Under the pieces are notes generated by a model. That model made no database searches. It saw only the letters and a program-made list of their open reading frames with translations, and had not been told where the DNA came from. From Kiritimatiellales bacterium (GTDB lineage Bacteria; Verrucomicrobiota; Kiritimatiellia; Kiritimatiellales; Tichowtungiaceae): DNA of 64,000 nucleotides. Of the stretch, positions 16,959 to 26,100 are shown one piece after another. How positions within the stretch are numbered: position 1 is the first letter of the stretch; the number at the start of each line of letters is the position of its first letter. The DNA is taken from NCBI GenBank assembly GCA_041656295.1, contig JBBADV010000001.1:237075-301074 (forward strand), in the 5' to 3' direction. The position numbers and the translations under genes are program-made.

Positions 16959-18311
16959 TCATGATTTAACATCAGGTGTTTTTATCCATGGGACATCATC
17001 AAGCTGTCCTTCCCATCCCGTTTTTAACCTGTTACTGTATTTCCCATTGTATTCACACACAGCCAGTATTCCCATTTCAAGATACCACAGACCTAAATTC
17101 CACGCATCGTGCAAAGCGTTTTTTATCACATCAAAATCGTCGTGTTCTGGATGGATTAAAGAATTTCTCATCTCGGTTAAAGCATGAGGTGCATCAATCC
17201 ATTTCATATTGTCAGCAGTACATCGTAAGTTTGATGTTTCTGCAGGTATATCTAATGAAATTCCTAAAGAAGAGAACAACATACGGAATTTATCAGAAGC
17301 ATATAATTTTTTAAACCCTCTCGCGGAAATCAAACGCTTCTCTTTAACCGCAAGCTGGTATGCAAGCAATTCCATGGCAGCCTGGGTGAGAATAATTCCG
17401 GCATCAATTCCTTGATAAGAAGCATTTGCTTTTAAATACCAGTAAATCACTTCACGCAATGTTTCACCCCATCCATCATTATGCCATTTTCTCATGAAAA
17501 GAGGGAACAATGCCTCTAATTGCTCAGGATGAAATCTATCAAACCAATGCGGGAAATAATATCGTTGCTCTGTCGGGCATGACCATTGTTCCCATACTTT
17601 ATCTCCTTGCATTCCATATCCAACGGTACAAACAGGGTCGCGCCATCCTCCTGCCGCTAAAGAAAGAAAAAGTCGAAGAGTGAATAAAAACTCATCCAAC
17701 TCTTCTCCAGAAAATGACGTATTGTTTGATTTTTGAATTCGTCCAATGTGAGTTAACCGATATCCGCCTTCATCCTTTATTAAATTTATACTCTCACTGG
17801 TTGAAATAAGTGATTGTATTTCACTTTCCCAGTCATTGTATATCAGAGTTAAATGATTAATAAGGAGTCGAGTCGTATCATTTTCTTCGTATGAAAATTT
17901 TGAACTGTAAAAATTCGGGAAATTGAACAGATGGAATACCGCGTTATTAATAGCTGTTACATTATTTCCAACGCCGACAATAGGAATAGATCGTGGACAC
18001 CACTTGATCGAAAGAATTTTCTTGGGAACGTCTCCTCCTCCTCCAACATGTAGCCCATCAATATTCTGCCCATCAAAGGAAAAAATAATTTTTTCTTCGA
18101 GGTCAAAATAAATCTTAAAATTCTCTGCAGAATCAACGTTTTCAAACGATCCATAGAGATAGATATTGGGACGAGGAAGCATTGTTAATTTAGCAGCTCC
18201 CGATCCTGAATATGTGTTGTTTGCAACCTGAAGCGAAACGGGCGCTTCTTTAAGCAATATCTCATTCGGATTAGAGAAAAAATCATATGCTGGTACTATG
18301 GAGCCATTCAT
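16959..18311 (-). CDS. Protein with C-terminal HEPN-type RNase motif
   Basis: The 450-residue protein has a beta-rich N-terminal part (about 1-190) and a helical C-terminal part. The C-terminal segment contains AAMELLAYQL and, at residues 382-387, RNSLIH: a match to the HEPN R-x4-6-H catalytic motif with the usual polar residue after Arg. HEPN domains with this motif are RNases in many toxin and abortive-infection proteins. The N-terminal half would then sense or bind a trigger or partner. The 1100-residue gene follows after 39 bp. An AAGGTG site precedes the start. I cannot name a characterised system with this pair. Its place in a tRNA island supports a defence or cargo role. Confidence 0.75.
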   Translation of the reverse strand: MNGSIVPAYDFFSNPNEILLKEAPVSLQVANNTYSGSGAAKLTMLPRPNIYLYGSFENVDSAENFKIYFDLEEKIIFSFDGQNIDGLHVGGGGDVPKKILSIKWCPRSIPIVGVGNNVTAINNAVFHLFNFPNFYSSKFSYEENDTTRLLINHLTLIYNDWESEIQSLISTSESINLIKDEGGYRLTHIGRIQKSNNTSFSGEELDEFLFTLRLFLSLAAGGWRDPVCTVGYGMQGDKVWEQWSCPTEQRYYFPHWFDRFHPEQLEALFPLFMRKWHNDGWGETLREVIYWYLKANASYQGIDAGIILTQAAMELLAYQLAVKEKRLISARGFKKLYASDKFRMLFSSLGISLDIPAETSNLRCTADNMKWIDAPHALTEMRNSLIHPEHDDFDVIKNALHDAWNLGLWYLEMGILAVCEYNGKYSNRLKTGWEGQLDDVPWIKTPDVKS

Positions 18312-18453
18312 ACACGCACCTTATTCTTTTCATGTGCATAATGTAGAAAAAATTTGAGTCTGTTATTCTATATAGTAATATTTATTTAGATCATTTGGAT
18401 TATCAAGATCGAATCTAAATTCATAAAAAAATGTATTAAACTTAATTCGAAAA

Positions 18454-19665
18454 TCAGCCGAGCCATCGATAAACACCTGCCTTTCCTTTGATCATCTTTC
18501 CACTTGAATCTTGTTTAGTTTGCGTTCCCTTTTTTACACGCTCAAGTAATCCATACATCATAAACCGATCAATCATGCGTGAAATCTGAGTGCCATCGAG
18601 TGCCAACCGCTGTCCAAAATGTGTCATAGGGATATTGAAAACCATTTCTTGATTTGTATTTCCATAAGCAAGGCTGCGACAAATACGAAAAAACTCTTTT
18701 TCCTGCCGCGGAATCGCTTTGTAAAAGGCGACTTCGTGCGGATTTAGCTTAGACTGATAATCTGTTTCCAATCGTTCCCAGTGACTTTTGGCTTCGGACA
18801 TATGCTGCTCAAGTGGATCACAAAAAGCCAAAGCATTGGTTTTGTAAAAAAGAGAGCAAAATTCAAAGGCTACCTCTTTCGAAACAGCATCATATAAAAA
18901 CGTCACTATTCCAATCAGTTGTTCATTACGTTTTCCTGGTTCCGCCTTGAACCGAGATGCTACCAATTGATTATAAAGTTTAAATCGGGCGGGGTGCTGT
19001 TTCCTATACTGCTCCTGAGCCTGTGTCATGCTCGCAATAACTTTGGTTTGATCCATAAAGGATGAAGAAAAATCATTTTTCTTTATTTCTTCATCTCTAT
19101 ATTCCTTTGTCTCTTTATTCTTTATGACATCTTGACTGAAGATCCAATCGGTTAATGTTTTTAATGGAATTCGCGTATTTATGTACTCGATTTTTTGTAC
19201 TGTTCCGCCAGACCTTACACCCCCCGGCAAGCGGAAAAGGCGGGCGCAATCTGTCAATACTTTCCCGTCAGCTCGCGAGAATATTAATTTAAGATCGGAT
19301 GCAATGCGGCGCCATTCTTCCTTTGAAGGAGATTCTTCCGTTCGAATGACGGTGTGAATACTTTTATTGCCACTGCAAACCCGTAAAGAGTGAGGGAGAT
19401 CAGATGTATTCCAGAATTGGCGCTGCTCCTCCAATGGCATTCCATCATGCTCAATCACCCATGTATGGTGTTGCAGAATATTGTCTTTTCGGCGGGAGCT
19501 ACCCTGCAGGAAACTGTTTCCACAACAATATTGTTCCGTAGGTTGAACCGTTATTTCACTAGCGGGCCTTATCGGACGAGTTTGTTTTACATCATTAGCG
19601 ATCAAAACAGGCTCGTCGTCATCCCATAATAATTTCCGTACATCAATCCATGAAATTTTGTTCAT
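18454..19665 (-). CDS. PrimPol-type (archaeo-eukaryotic) primase of a mobile element
   Basis: The 403-residue protein shows the three primase-polymerase motifs in order: WVIEHDG (acidic motif I), SGNKSIH (motif II with the histidine) and DCARLFRLPGG (motif III). The C-terminal 120 residues look like a winged-helix region (MTHFGQRLALDGTQISRMIDRF). Such primases start replication of plasmids, phages and satellites. No helicase domain is attached, so replication would need a host or separate helicase. The frame is open 10 codons further up, but the ATG at 19663-19665 with an AGAGGT site is the better start. It overlaps the end of the Cys-cluster gene. Confidence 0.75.
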   Translation of the reverse strand: MNKISWIDVRKLLWDDDEPVLIANDVKQTRPIRPASEITVQPTEQYCCGNSFLQGSSRRKDNILQHHTWVIEHDGMPLEEQRQFWNTSDLPHSLRVCSGNKSIHTVIRTEESPSKEEWRRIASDLKLIFSRADGKVLTDCARLFRLPGGVRSGGTVQKIEYINTRIPLKTLTDWIFSQDVIKNKETKEYRDEEIKKNDFSSSFMDQTKVIASMTQAQEQYRKQHPARFKLYNQLVASRFKAEPGKRNEQLIGIVTFLYDAVSKEVAFEFCSLFYKTNALAFCDPLEQHMSEAKSHWERLETDYQSKLNPHEVAFYKAIPRQEKEFFRICRSLAYGNTNQEMVFNIPMTHFGQRLALDGTQISRMIDRFMMYGLLERVKKGTQTKQDSSGKMIKGKAGVYRWLG

Positions 19666-19969
19666 TGGAAACCTCTGCTTCTGCGCTAAGCGCATTGGCT
19701 TTTTCAGAGTTGGAACTGCGAGCTATCTGATAAGGACGCTGAGCATATAACGGGCATCCCGTTGCCGTACATTCACGAATGGCAGCAGTTGACCCCCAGA
19801 CACACTCAAGACATTTTGCAATTATTGCCGACCGTAAAGAGCCCTCATAAGCCTTGCGAAAATGATTTAATTTGCTCGGGAAGTCTTCTGATACCTGTTG
19901 AAGCATTTTCTGCTGTTTAGCGTCAAAAACGTGCGCGTTACCTGTGCTTTTTTCAGAACGATTATTCAT
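19643..19969 (-). CDS. Small Cys-cluster protein of mobile elements, 108 aa
   Basis: The gene starts at ATG 19967-19969 behind AGGAGA and overlaps the upstream excisionase-like gene by 8 bp; the longer frame from 20224 is only the shadow of that gene. The C-terminal half has four cysteines, CLECVWGS then RECTATGCPLYAQRPY, probably a small zinc-binding knuckle. This C-x2-C...C-x4-C-PL-x-x-x-RP pattern is familiar from short proteins next to replication genes in phages and integrated elements. Their function is not established. The downstream primase overlaps its 3' end, which suggests coupled expression. Confidence 0.7.
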   Translation of the reverse strand: MNNRSEKSTGNAHVFDAKQQKMLQQVSEDFPSKLNHFRKAYEGSLRSAIIAKCLECVWGSTAAIRECTATGCPLYAQRPYQIARSSNSEKANALSAEAEVSNEQNFMD

Positions 19970-20267
19970 GAGCTTCTCCTCGAACTGATTCTTTGATGAG
20001 GCTTTTAACTTCGGAATCGCGGATGAACACACGCCCCCTGATGAAAACCCGATGTAATTGACCGTCTTTAAACATCCGGTCAATAGTTGGGAGCGAAACG
20101 CGCAAGGTAGATGCTGCTTCTTTGCGAGTAAGCAGTTTGTCAGACGGGTTTTCTGGAGCAAACGTAAGGGAGTGTTCCAGTTTCTCCGGTGTAAGCCCCG
20201 GGGTGTACGGGGAAAGCATCGCAATTACAGCGGTGCTGATGGGTGATGGTATCTCTACATTCTTCAT
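19962..20267 (-). CDS. Excisionase/AlpA-like HTH protein, 101 aa
   Basis: After about 45 residues of linker the protein carries LLTRKEAASTLRVSLPTIDRMFKDG followed by FIRGRVFIRDSEVKSLI. This is the winged-helix MerR-like fold of excisionases and AlpA regulators, in which the wing arginines contact DNA. It probably directs excision of the island and may regulate the genes around it. A GGAGG site precedes the start and a GCGGGATTTCCCGC inverted repeat lies at 20286-20299, about 20 bp upstream, where an autoregulatory operator would be expected. The gene overlaps the Cys-cluster gene downstream. Confidence 0.75.
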   Translation of the reverse strand: MKNVEIPSPISTAVIAMLSPYTPGLTPEKLEHSLTFAPENPSDKLLTRKEAASTLRVSLPTIDRMFKDGQLHRVFIRGRVFIRDSEVKSLIKESVRGEAHE

Positions 20268-20372
20268 GATCGTCCTCCAATTTCTGCGGGATTTCCCGCG
20301 TTATCGGAGAACATCAATAAGCATTTTTTTTATAAAAACATGTAGATTTTTATAAAAACAGGTTCAGTATTC

Positions 20373-21218
20373 TCAGAGTTCTGAATTCTCGTATTCCTTA
20401 TATTTTTTCCTTAAAACGTCATAAATATTCCCAAATTTTAATCCCGAAGGACGAAACGATGTGTCTTTTTTTAACAATGATCCATCTTTCAGGGTTTTTA
20501 CAGTAGTTTTTCTTTTAATTTTGAAGTCTTCTTCCAGTTCTTTCGCTAAAGAAAAAGCAGATTTTTTTCTATGAGGGTCTTTTTTAAACGCAGCGGTGAG
20601 GATTTTTTTTTCTGTTGGATTTTCTGGCCGACGTTGTATGCCCCAAAATGCAGCGGTCTTGTTAGCGGTTAGAATAGATAAAAATTGAAGAAAAGCGTCT
20701 TCAATATTGCGTATAGTGTAAGAATCATTTTTTTTAGTTAGTAAAGTCGTTCCTTGGCAAAAATAATCCCAAAATTTAAGATAATCTAATAATAAAATAT
20801 ACTGATCCATAGCCCAGCTAATTTTATCTTTTCCTTTTTTCCCTTTATATAAATCCCAAGACCATGCTTGTGGAAAATTAAGCGCTAATCGGATGAGAAT
20901 AAAGTCCTTCGACGAAATACACAATGAAGTATCAAACGGTTGCAATTTATGAGTGATAAAATGGTATTTTATAGGGAATTTTTCTAAATACTCTTTATAT
21001 TTTTGGTCAAAAAATGAATCGACAGCATCCAACTTTTGATATTGTTCAAATTCCTGTACTTCTGGAAATGTGTAGCATAAATATTCGCTTTTTGGATTTA
21101 ACAATTCATCAAAAATCGGAGCACATTCAGAACTACTTTTTATGTGTTTTCTAAAGTTTATAATTATATTAACAACTCTTTTTTCTATCGCTTCTTCTAG
21201 TCTTGGGAAATCGCTCAT
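20373..21218 (-). CDS. Hypothetical protein co-transcribed with the integrase, 281 aa
   Basis: No family is recognised. The protein is soluble, lysine- and aromatic-rich (WSWDLYKGKKGK, FWDYFCQGTTLL), with a basic C-terminal 90 residues (KKDPHRKKSAFSLAKELEEDFKIKRKTTVKTL) that could bind DNA. Its ATG overlaps the integrase stop by 4 bp (ATGA), so the two are translationally coupled. This suggests a role in integration, excision or element control rather than cargo. Codon use is AT-rich like the rest of the island. Confidence 0.7.
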   Translation of the reverse strand: MSDFPRLEEAIEKRVVNIIINFRKHIKSSSECAPIFDELLNPKSEYLCYTFPEVQEFEQYQKLDAVDSFFDQKYKEYLEKFPIKYHFITHKLQPFDTSLCISSKDFILIRLALNFPQAWSWDLYKGKKGKDKISWAMDQYILLLDYLKFWDYFCQGTTLLTKKNDSYTIRNIEDAFLQFLSILTANKTAAFWGIQRRPENPTEKKILTAAFKKDPHRKKSAFSLAKELEEDFKIKRKTTVKTLKDGSLLKKDTSFRPSGLKFGNIYDVLRKKYKEYENSEL

Positions 21219-22783
21219 TTTTTTGCCTCCAAAATTGCAATGACTTTCCCTTTTACGGTTTTCCAGTTGTTGCCATTCAGTGTTTTCATGAGTTCTAACG
21301 CCTCTTCCGTCGGCGATTTTGTATCAGAGCTGCTATTAAGGATATCCGGCAGGGTCTTTTGCATGGCTTCTCGCAATTGCTGACGCTCTGGCCGGAAATA
21401 GTGCTTAGTAACGAGTTCGACGGTGCGATGGCCTGTAATTTTGCGCACAACGTCTAAGGGCAGTCCGCGCATAAGCGCAATCGTGACGAATGTTGTTCTA
21501 AGGCTGTGAAAATCCCTAATCGATGCTCTCAATATGCCAGTCTCGCGCTCTTCGTACATGCGTCCTCGAGTGGGTTTGGCGATCTCTTTAGTTTTTACCA
21601 CCCTGATCTTCCCACGAATGAACGCCTTTTCTAAATGGGTTTCTAGCTTATTGAGATATAAAGACGCGGTACTAATGCTGATTCCGGCGGCTTTTGCGCT
21701 GGTTCTTATACAATTCCCAGCGAGATAGGCATCCAGCAGCGCGAGAGCATAATTAAGTTTTTCCCCGTGGAATACTTCAGTTGCAGCTTTTCTGATTTCT
21801 TCGGGAGTGCAATCGTCAGTTTTATATTCATTTGTTGGCAAATCTTCACCGTCGTCGAATCCAGCTTTTTTCAACACGGCTTTAAAGCGATGAGTTAATG
21901 CCGTTGGGTTTGTTTCATACAATGCTTTGGCATCGGGGAAGACATATTCAGATTTTCGCCGCTTTTGGTTTCGGATTTCTGCCTCGAGCATATTTGCCAT
22001 TGGGATATCTACAACTTCGCCTGTTTTGCTGGTTTTTACAGTAATAAATCCGGCATTCAGATCAATGGATTCCCATTTTAGAAAACAGCAATCTTTCCGA
22101 CGCATGGCGGTACATGCGGCAGTTATTGCCAGAGAGTAAATCAGCGGATCTGATTGTGCTGCCTCTAAAACAGCATTTAATTCTTCTACGGTAAATGGTT
22201 GCCGATAAACAGTTTCAACTTCTTTTGACAATATTTCACGGGCGGCGGGGACTCCGGCACGACGTAATGCGGTTTTTATGGGGACAAGATATTTATTCCA
22301 CGTCTCGGCAGTTACGCCTTTTTGCTCTAATGTATCAAGAAATGCGGAAACATGTTCTGTTCGAAGCTGATCGACACGGAGAACTTTTGGATAATGCTCT
22401 TTGATATAGGCTACAAAACTATTCAGCTTTGCGAGAGTTTGTTTCTGGTGTTCTGATGATAAAGACCGGCGGCGGGGCTTATTGAGCCAGAGGGCAGGGA
22501 ATTCATCAATGGTGTGCCGGTTGAGCTTCTTTCCAGCGCGGGCTTCATAAACCGCCTCTACCAGCTGGGTTTCGCTTTTACCGGAATGGACTTCTGCCAT
22601 AAGGCGATCAAACGCCTGTTGCGCCTCTCCACGTGAATTTTCGAAATACACACTGCCTTTTTCTGATAAATCCTTTGGGCGCGCGCCTCTGATTTCAACA
22701 TGCAGGTTTTTTACGAATTCTTTCCCATCAATTTTATAACGGGCGTACCACCATTTAGACGTTTTCCGCATTACTAAGCTCAT
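21215..22783 (-). CDS. int: Tyrosine recombinase (island integrase) with HTH-like insertion
   Basis: The 522-residue protein carries an N-terminal arm-binding region, a core-binding SAM-like domain (about 100-200) and the catalytic tyrosine recombinase domain. Residues in the expected pattern are Arg228 (AMRRKDC), His426 and Arg429 (FHSLR), His452 (TGHR) and nucleophile Tyr462 (KHYFRPE). The spacing from the first Arg to His426 is about 200 residues, longer than usual. The extra segment (about 300-390) includes TSAKAAGISISTASLYLNKLE, which reads like a helix-turn-helix. The gene lies 165 bp inside attR and points into the island, so it is the likely catalyst of integration at tRNA-Asp. Confidence 0.92.
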   Translation of the reverse strand: MSLVMRKTSKWWYARYKIDGKEFVKNLHVEIRGARPKDLSEKGSVYFENSRGEAQQAFDRLMAEVHSGKSETQLVEAVYEARAGKKLNRHTIDEFPALWLNKPRRRSLSSEHQKQTLAKLNSFVAYIKEHYPKVLRVDQLRTEHVSAFLDTLEQKGVTAETWNKYLVPIKTALRRAGVPAAREILSKEVETVYRQPFTVEELNAVLEAAQSDPLIYSLAITAACTAMRRKDCCFLKWESIDLNAGFITVKTSKTGEVVDIPMANMLEAEIRNQKRRKSEYVFPDAKALYETNPTALTHRFKAVLKKAGFDDGEDLPTNEYKTDDCTPEEIRKAATEVFHGEKLNYALALLDAYLAGNCIRTSAKAAGISISTASLYLNKLETHLEKAFIRGKIRVVKTKEIAKPTRGRMYEERETGILRASIRDFHSLRTTFVTIALMRGLPLDVVRKITGHRTVELVTKHYFRPERQQLREAMQKTLPDILNSSSDTKSPTEEALELMKTLNGNNWKTVKGKVIAILEAKK

Positions 22784-22859
22784 ACCAGCCCTCGTTTTTG
22801 ATCCCTGTGATTCCGAGTGAGGCTATAGGATATTAAAAACGTCAAGACAAGCTATTTTT

Positions 22860-22876
22860 GGAAACAAAGCGGAAAC
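22860..22876 (+). repeat. Right arm-type repeat of the island
   Basis: GGAAACAAAGCGGAAAC, one mismatch from 9920-9936 and in the same orientation, located 71 bp inside attR and 76 bp upstream of the integrase start. In the excised circle the two repeats would flank the attP core. Confidence 0.55.
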
Positions 22877-22947
22877 TTTTTTAAAATTTAACTTAAAATA
22901 TCAATAATATATTAGTTCGCAATCAGCCTATCACGCTGGGGGTGCGT

Positions 22948-22975
22948 GTTCGAGTCCCGTCATCCTCGCCACATT
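22948..22975 (+). repeat. attR core (duplicated 3' end of tRNA-Asp)
   Basis: 28 bp identical to 9777-9804. Preceding bases (22925-22947) match the anticodon arm with three changes; there is no 5' half, so this is not a working tRNA. A diverged copy of the tRNA terminator follows (stem GGGTTAAGA...TCTTAACCC, then GTTTTTATT). The interval 22784-23178 contains no other gene. Confidence 0.9.
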
Positions 22976-23178
22976 CTCGGGGTTAAGACAGCCATCTTAA
23001 CCCTGTTTTTATTGGTACGTATCTCATCAGAGCTTGGACCTAAACAGTAAACAGATGATTCAAGTGATCATTACGCCATGAAGCATCGTCTGCCGGGCTT
23101 ATAAAAGTGTTCGTATCCTGTGCTTTCAATGAAATTTAAATTCTACTATGATTTCTTTATCTTGTTATACGAGGCAAT

Positions 23179-26100
23179 ATGGCATTGGAAACTTTTTTTG
23201 AACATCCGGCTTTAAACTCGCCGTATGAATATCCTGCCCGCCACTGGGAACTGGATAAAGACGGACAGCCCACGCAGAAAATTCTTAACAAGCGGCGCAA
23301 TGTTGATTTTGTTACTCCGATTCCTAAGGCCCGCAAACGTAAAGAAGCCGCAGCTCAGAAGCTTATGGTTTTCGATGAAGGCACAGGGCTGTCATCTGAA
23401 GACCAGCAATACCAGGTGGCGGATACCATCAACCGGCTTCGTCATCATGTAAATCAATGGCGTCAGATTCCTGATTCAACACAGTGGAAAGTCACTCCGG
23501 AAACTGCGAGGCTTCTTTACCATTGGCGCACTTATCCGTTTGCGGGAATCAAACCGTTTTTTTGTCAGATTGAAGCGGTTGAAACCCTGATTTGGCTAAC
23601 GGAAGTTGCCCCTCAGATGGGGAAAACCGGTCAGGATTTTCTGGAACATTTAACCGCGGTCAACCGCGATTCAGGGTCTGATCTGATGCGATTGGCACTC
23701 AAACTGGCCACGGGCGCGGGAAAAACCACTGTGATGGCCATGATTATTGCCTGGCAGACAATCAATGCGGTCCGGCGCCCGGGAAGTAAGCGATTCAGTC
23801 GCGGTTTTTTAATTGTCGCGCCGGGAATTACAATTCGTGACCGATTGCGGGTTCTGCTGCCGCATGATCCTGACAGTTATTATAAAAACCGGGAACTGGT
23901 TCCGCAGGAAATGCTTCCTGATCTGGAACGCGCAAAAGTGGTCATTACAAACTATCACGCCTTTAAATTAAAGGAACGAATTGAACTCTCGGCCGGCGGA
24001 CGCGCGCTTTTAGAAGGACGCCTTGGCGTGCAGCTCAATACACTCGAGTCCGAAGGGCAAATGCTTCAGCGGGTTATGCCGGAATTAATGGGGATGAAAA
24101 ATCTTCTCGTGCTGAATGATGAAGCTCACCACTGTTACCGCGAAAAACCGGCCGGGAACGATGAAGGAGATTTAGCCGGAGAAGATAAGCGGGAAGCGGA
24201 ATCTAACAAGGAAGCGGCCCGGCTTTGGATTTCCGGCCTTGAAGCGGCGCAACGTCAAGTGGGTGTTTCTCAGGTAATTGATTTGTCCGCTACGCCGTTT
24301 TTCCTGCGCGGATCCGGTTATGCCGAGGGGACTTTATTTCCCTGGACCATGAGTGATTTTTCTTTAATGGATGCCATTGAATGCGGAATTGTAAAATTAC
24401 CGCGCGTTCCAGTGGCAGATAATATTCCAGGCGAAGATGAACCGGTTTATCGTAATCTATGGGAACATATCGGAAAAGATCTGCCAAAGACTGCCCGGGG
24501 CGCATCCAATTTTGATCCCCTTTCAATTCCATCCAAACTTCAAACAGCGCTGGAAGCGCTCTACGGACATTATAAGCAAACCTTTGAACTGTGGCAGAAC
24601 GCCGGCATTCGGGTTCCCCCCTGTTTCATCGTGGTTTGCCAGAACACCGCGATTTCAAAACTTGTGTATGATTTTATCTCCGGGTTTGAACGTGAAAATG
24701 AAGATGGCTCAAAAAGTTTAGAAAATGGACGGCTGGAATTATTCCGCAATTATGACGAACACGGAAACCCGCTGGCTCGTCCGCGCACATTGTTAATCGA
24801 CAGCGCACAGCTGGAATCCGGCGAAGCGCTCGATAAAAATTTCTCGGCCGCCGCCAAAGATGAGATTGAGCGGTTCAAGCGTGAAATCATTGAACGCACC
24901 GGAAACCGGCAGACCGCGGAAAATATTTCCGAGCAGGAACTTCTGCGCGAAGTAATGAATACCGTTGGGAAAGAAGGTACTCTCGGAGAACCGGTTCGAT
25001 GCGTTGTCTCTGTATCCATGTTAACTGAGGGGTGGGATTGTAATACAGTCACGCATGTGCTGGGCGTGCGCGCCTTCGGAACACAACTGCTCTGTGAGCA
25101 GGTCATCGGCCGCGCCTTGCGCCGGCAGTCGTATGAACTCAACGATGAAGGCCTGTTTAATGTCGAATACGCCGATGTTTTCGGCATACCGTTTGATTTC
25201 ACCGCGAAACCTGTTCCTGCACCTCCGCAACCGCCGCGCGAAACCATTCAGGTGAAAGCAATCCGTCCGGAGCGCGATGCACTCGAAATACGTTTCCCGC
25301 GTGTTGTCGGGTATCGCGTAGAACTGCCGGAAGAACGGTTAACCGCCAGATTTTCACCGGACTCAATTCTGGAACTGACACCTGCCTTAATCGGCCCGGC
25401 GATTAGCCGGAATGAAGGTATTATCGGTGAAGGTGTTGATATGACGCTGGAGCATACAAAAGACATGCGGAAATCAACCCTGCTGTTCAATCTCACGCAA
25501 CGCCTGCTCTACACAAAATGGCGCGATCCCGGTGAAGAACCGAAACTGCACCTGTTCGGACAGTTGAAGCGCATTACCAAAGAGTGGCTGGAAACCTGTT
25601 TGCACTGCAAAGGAGGAACATATCCTGCCCAGCTCATGTATCAGGAACTGGCGGATATGACGTGCGAACGCATTACTGCGGCGATTACCAGCGACATGAT
25701 GGACAAGCATCCTGTCAAAGCGGTACTGGACCCGTATAATCCAGCGGGTTCTACAGCGCATGTTAATTTCAGCACATCGAAAAAACACCGCTGGGAAACA
25801 GATTCCCGGAAATGCCACATAAACTGGGTTGTTCTGGACAGCGATTGGGAGGGAGAATTTTGTCGCGTTGCCGAAACACATCCGCGGGTCATTGCATACG
25901 TTAAAAATCACGGACTTGGACTGGAAGTCCCGTATAAATACGGATCTGAAACCCGTCGGTATCGTCCGGATTTTATTGTCCATATCGACGACGGGCGCGG
26001 AGCGGAAGATCCCCTTAATCTGATTGTTGAAATCAAAGGGTATCGCGGGGAAGACGCCAAAGACAAAGCCATTACTATGGAAACCTACTGGATTCCGGGA

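Larger units (their letters stand above)
9777..22975. mobile_element. Genomic island integrated at tRNA-Asp
   Basis: The island lies between two copies of a 28-bp sequence made of the tRNA-Asp T arm, the acceptor 3' strand, CCA and CATT. The left copy belongs to the intact tRNA; the right copy stands alone without a tRNA 5' half. A tyrosine recombinase gene lies immediately inside the right copy. All island genes are on the minus strand and look more AT-rich by eye than the flanking core. The right-hand module (integrase, unknown, excisionase-like HTH, Cys-cluster protein, PrimPol) resembles integrated phage satellites. No capsid, portal, terminase or conjugation genes are present. The left two-thirds is cargo. 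Confidence 0.9.

Noticed and set aside
22922..22970. A second tRNA-Asp gene
   Set aside because: Only the anticodon arm onward is present, with base changes in the anticodon loop and T stem; there is no 5' half. It is the attR fragment.
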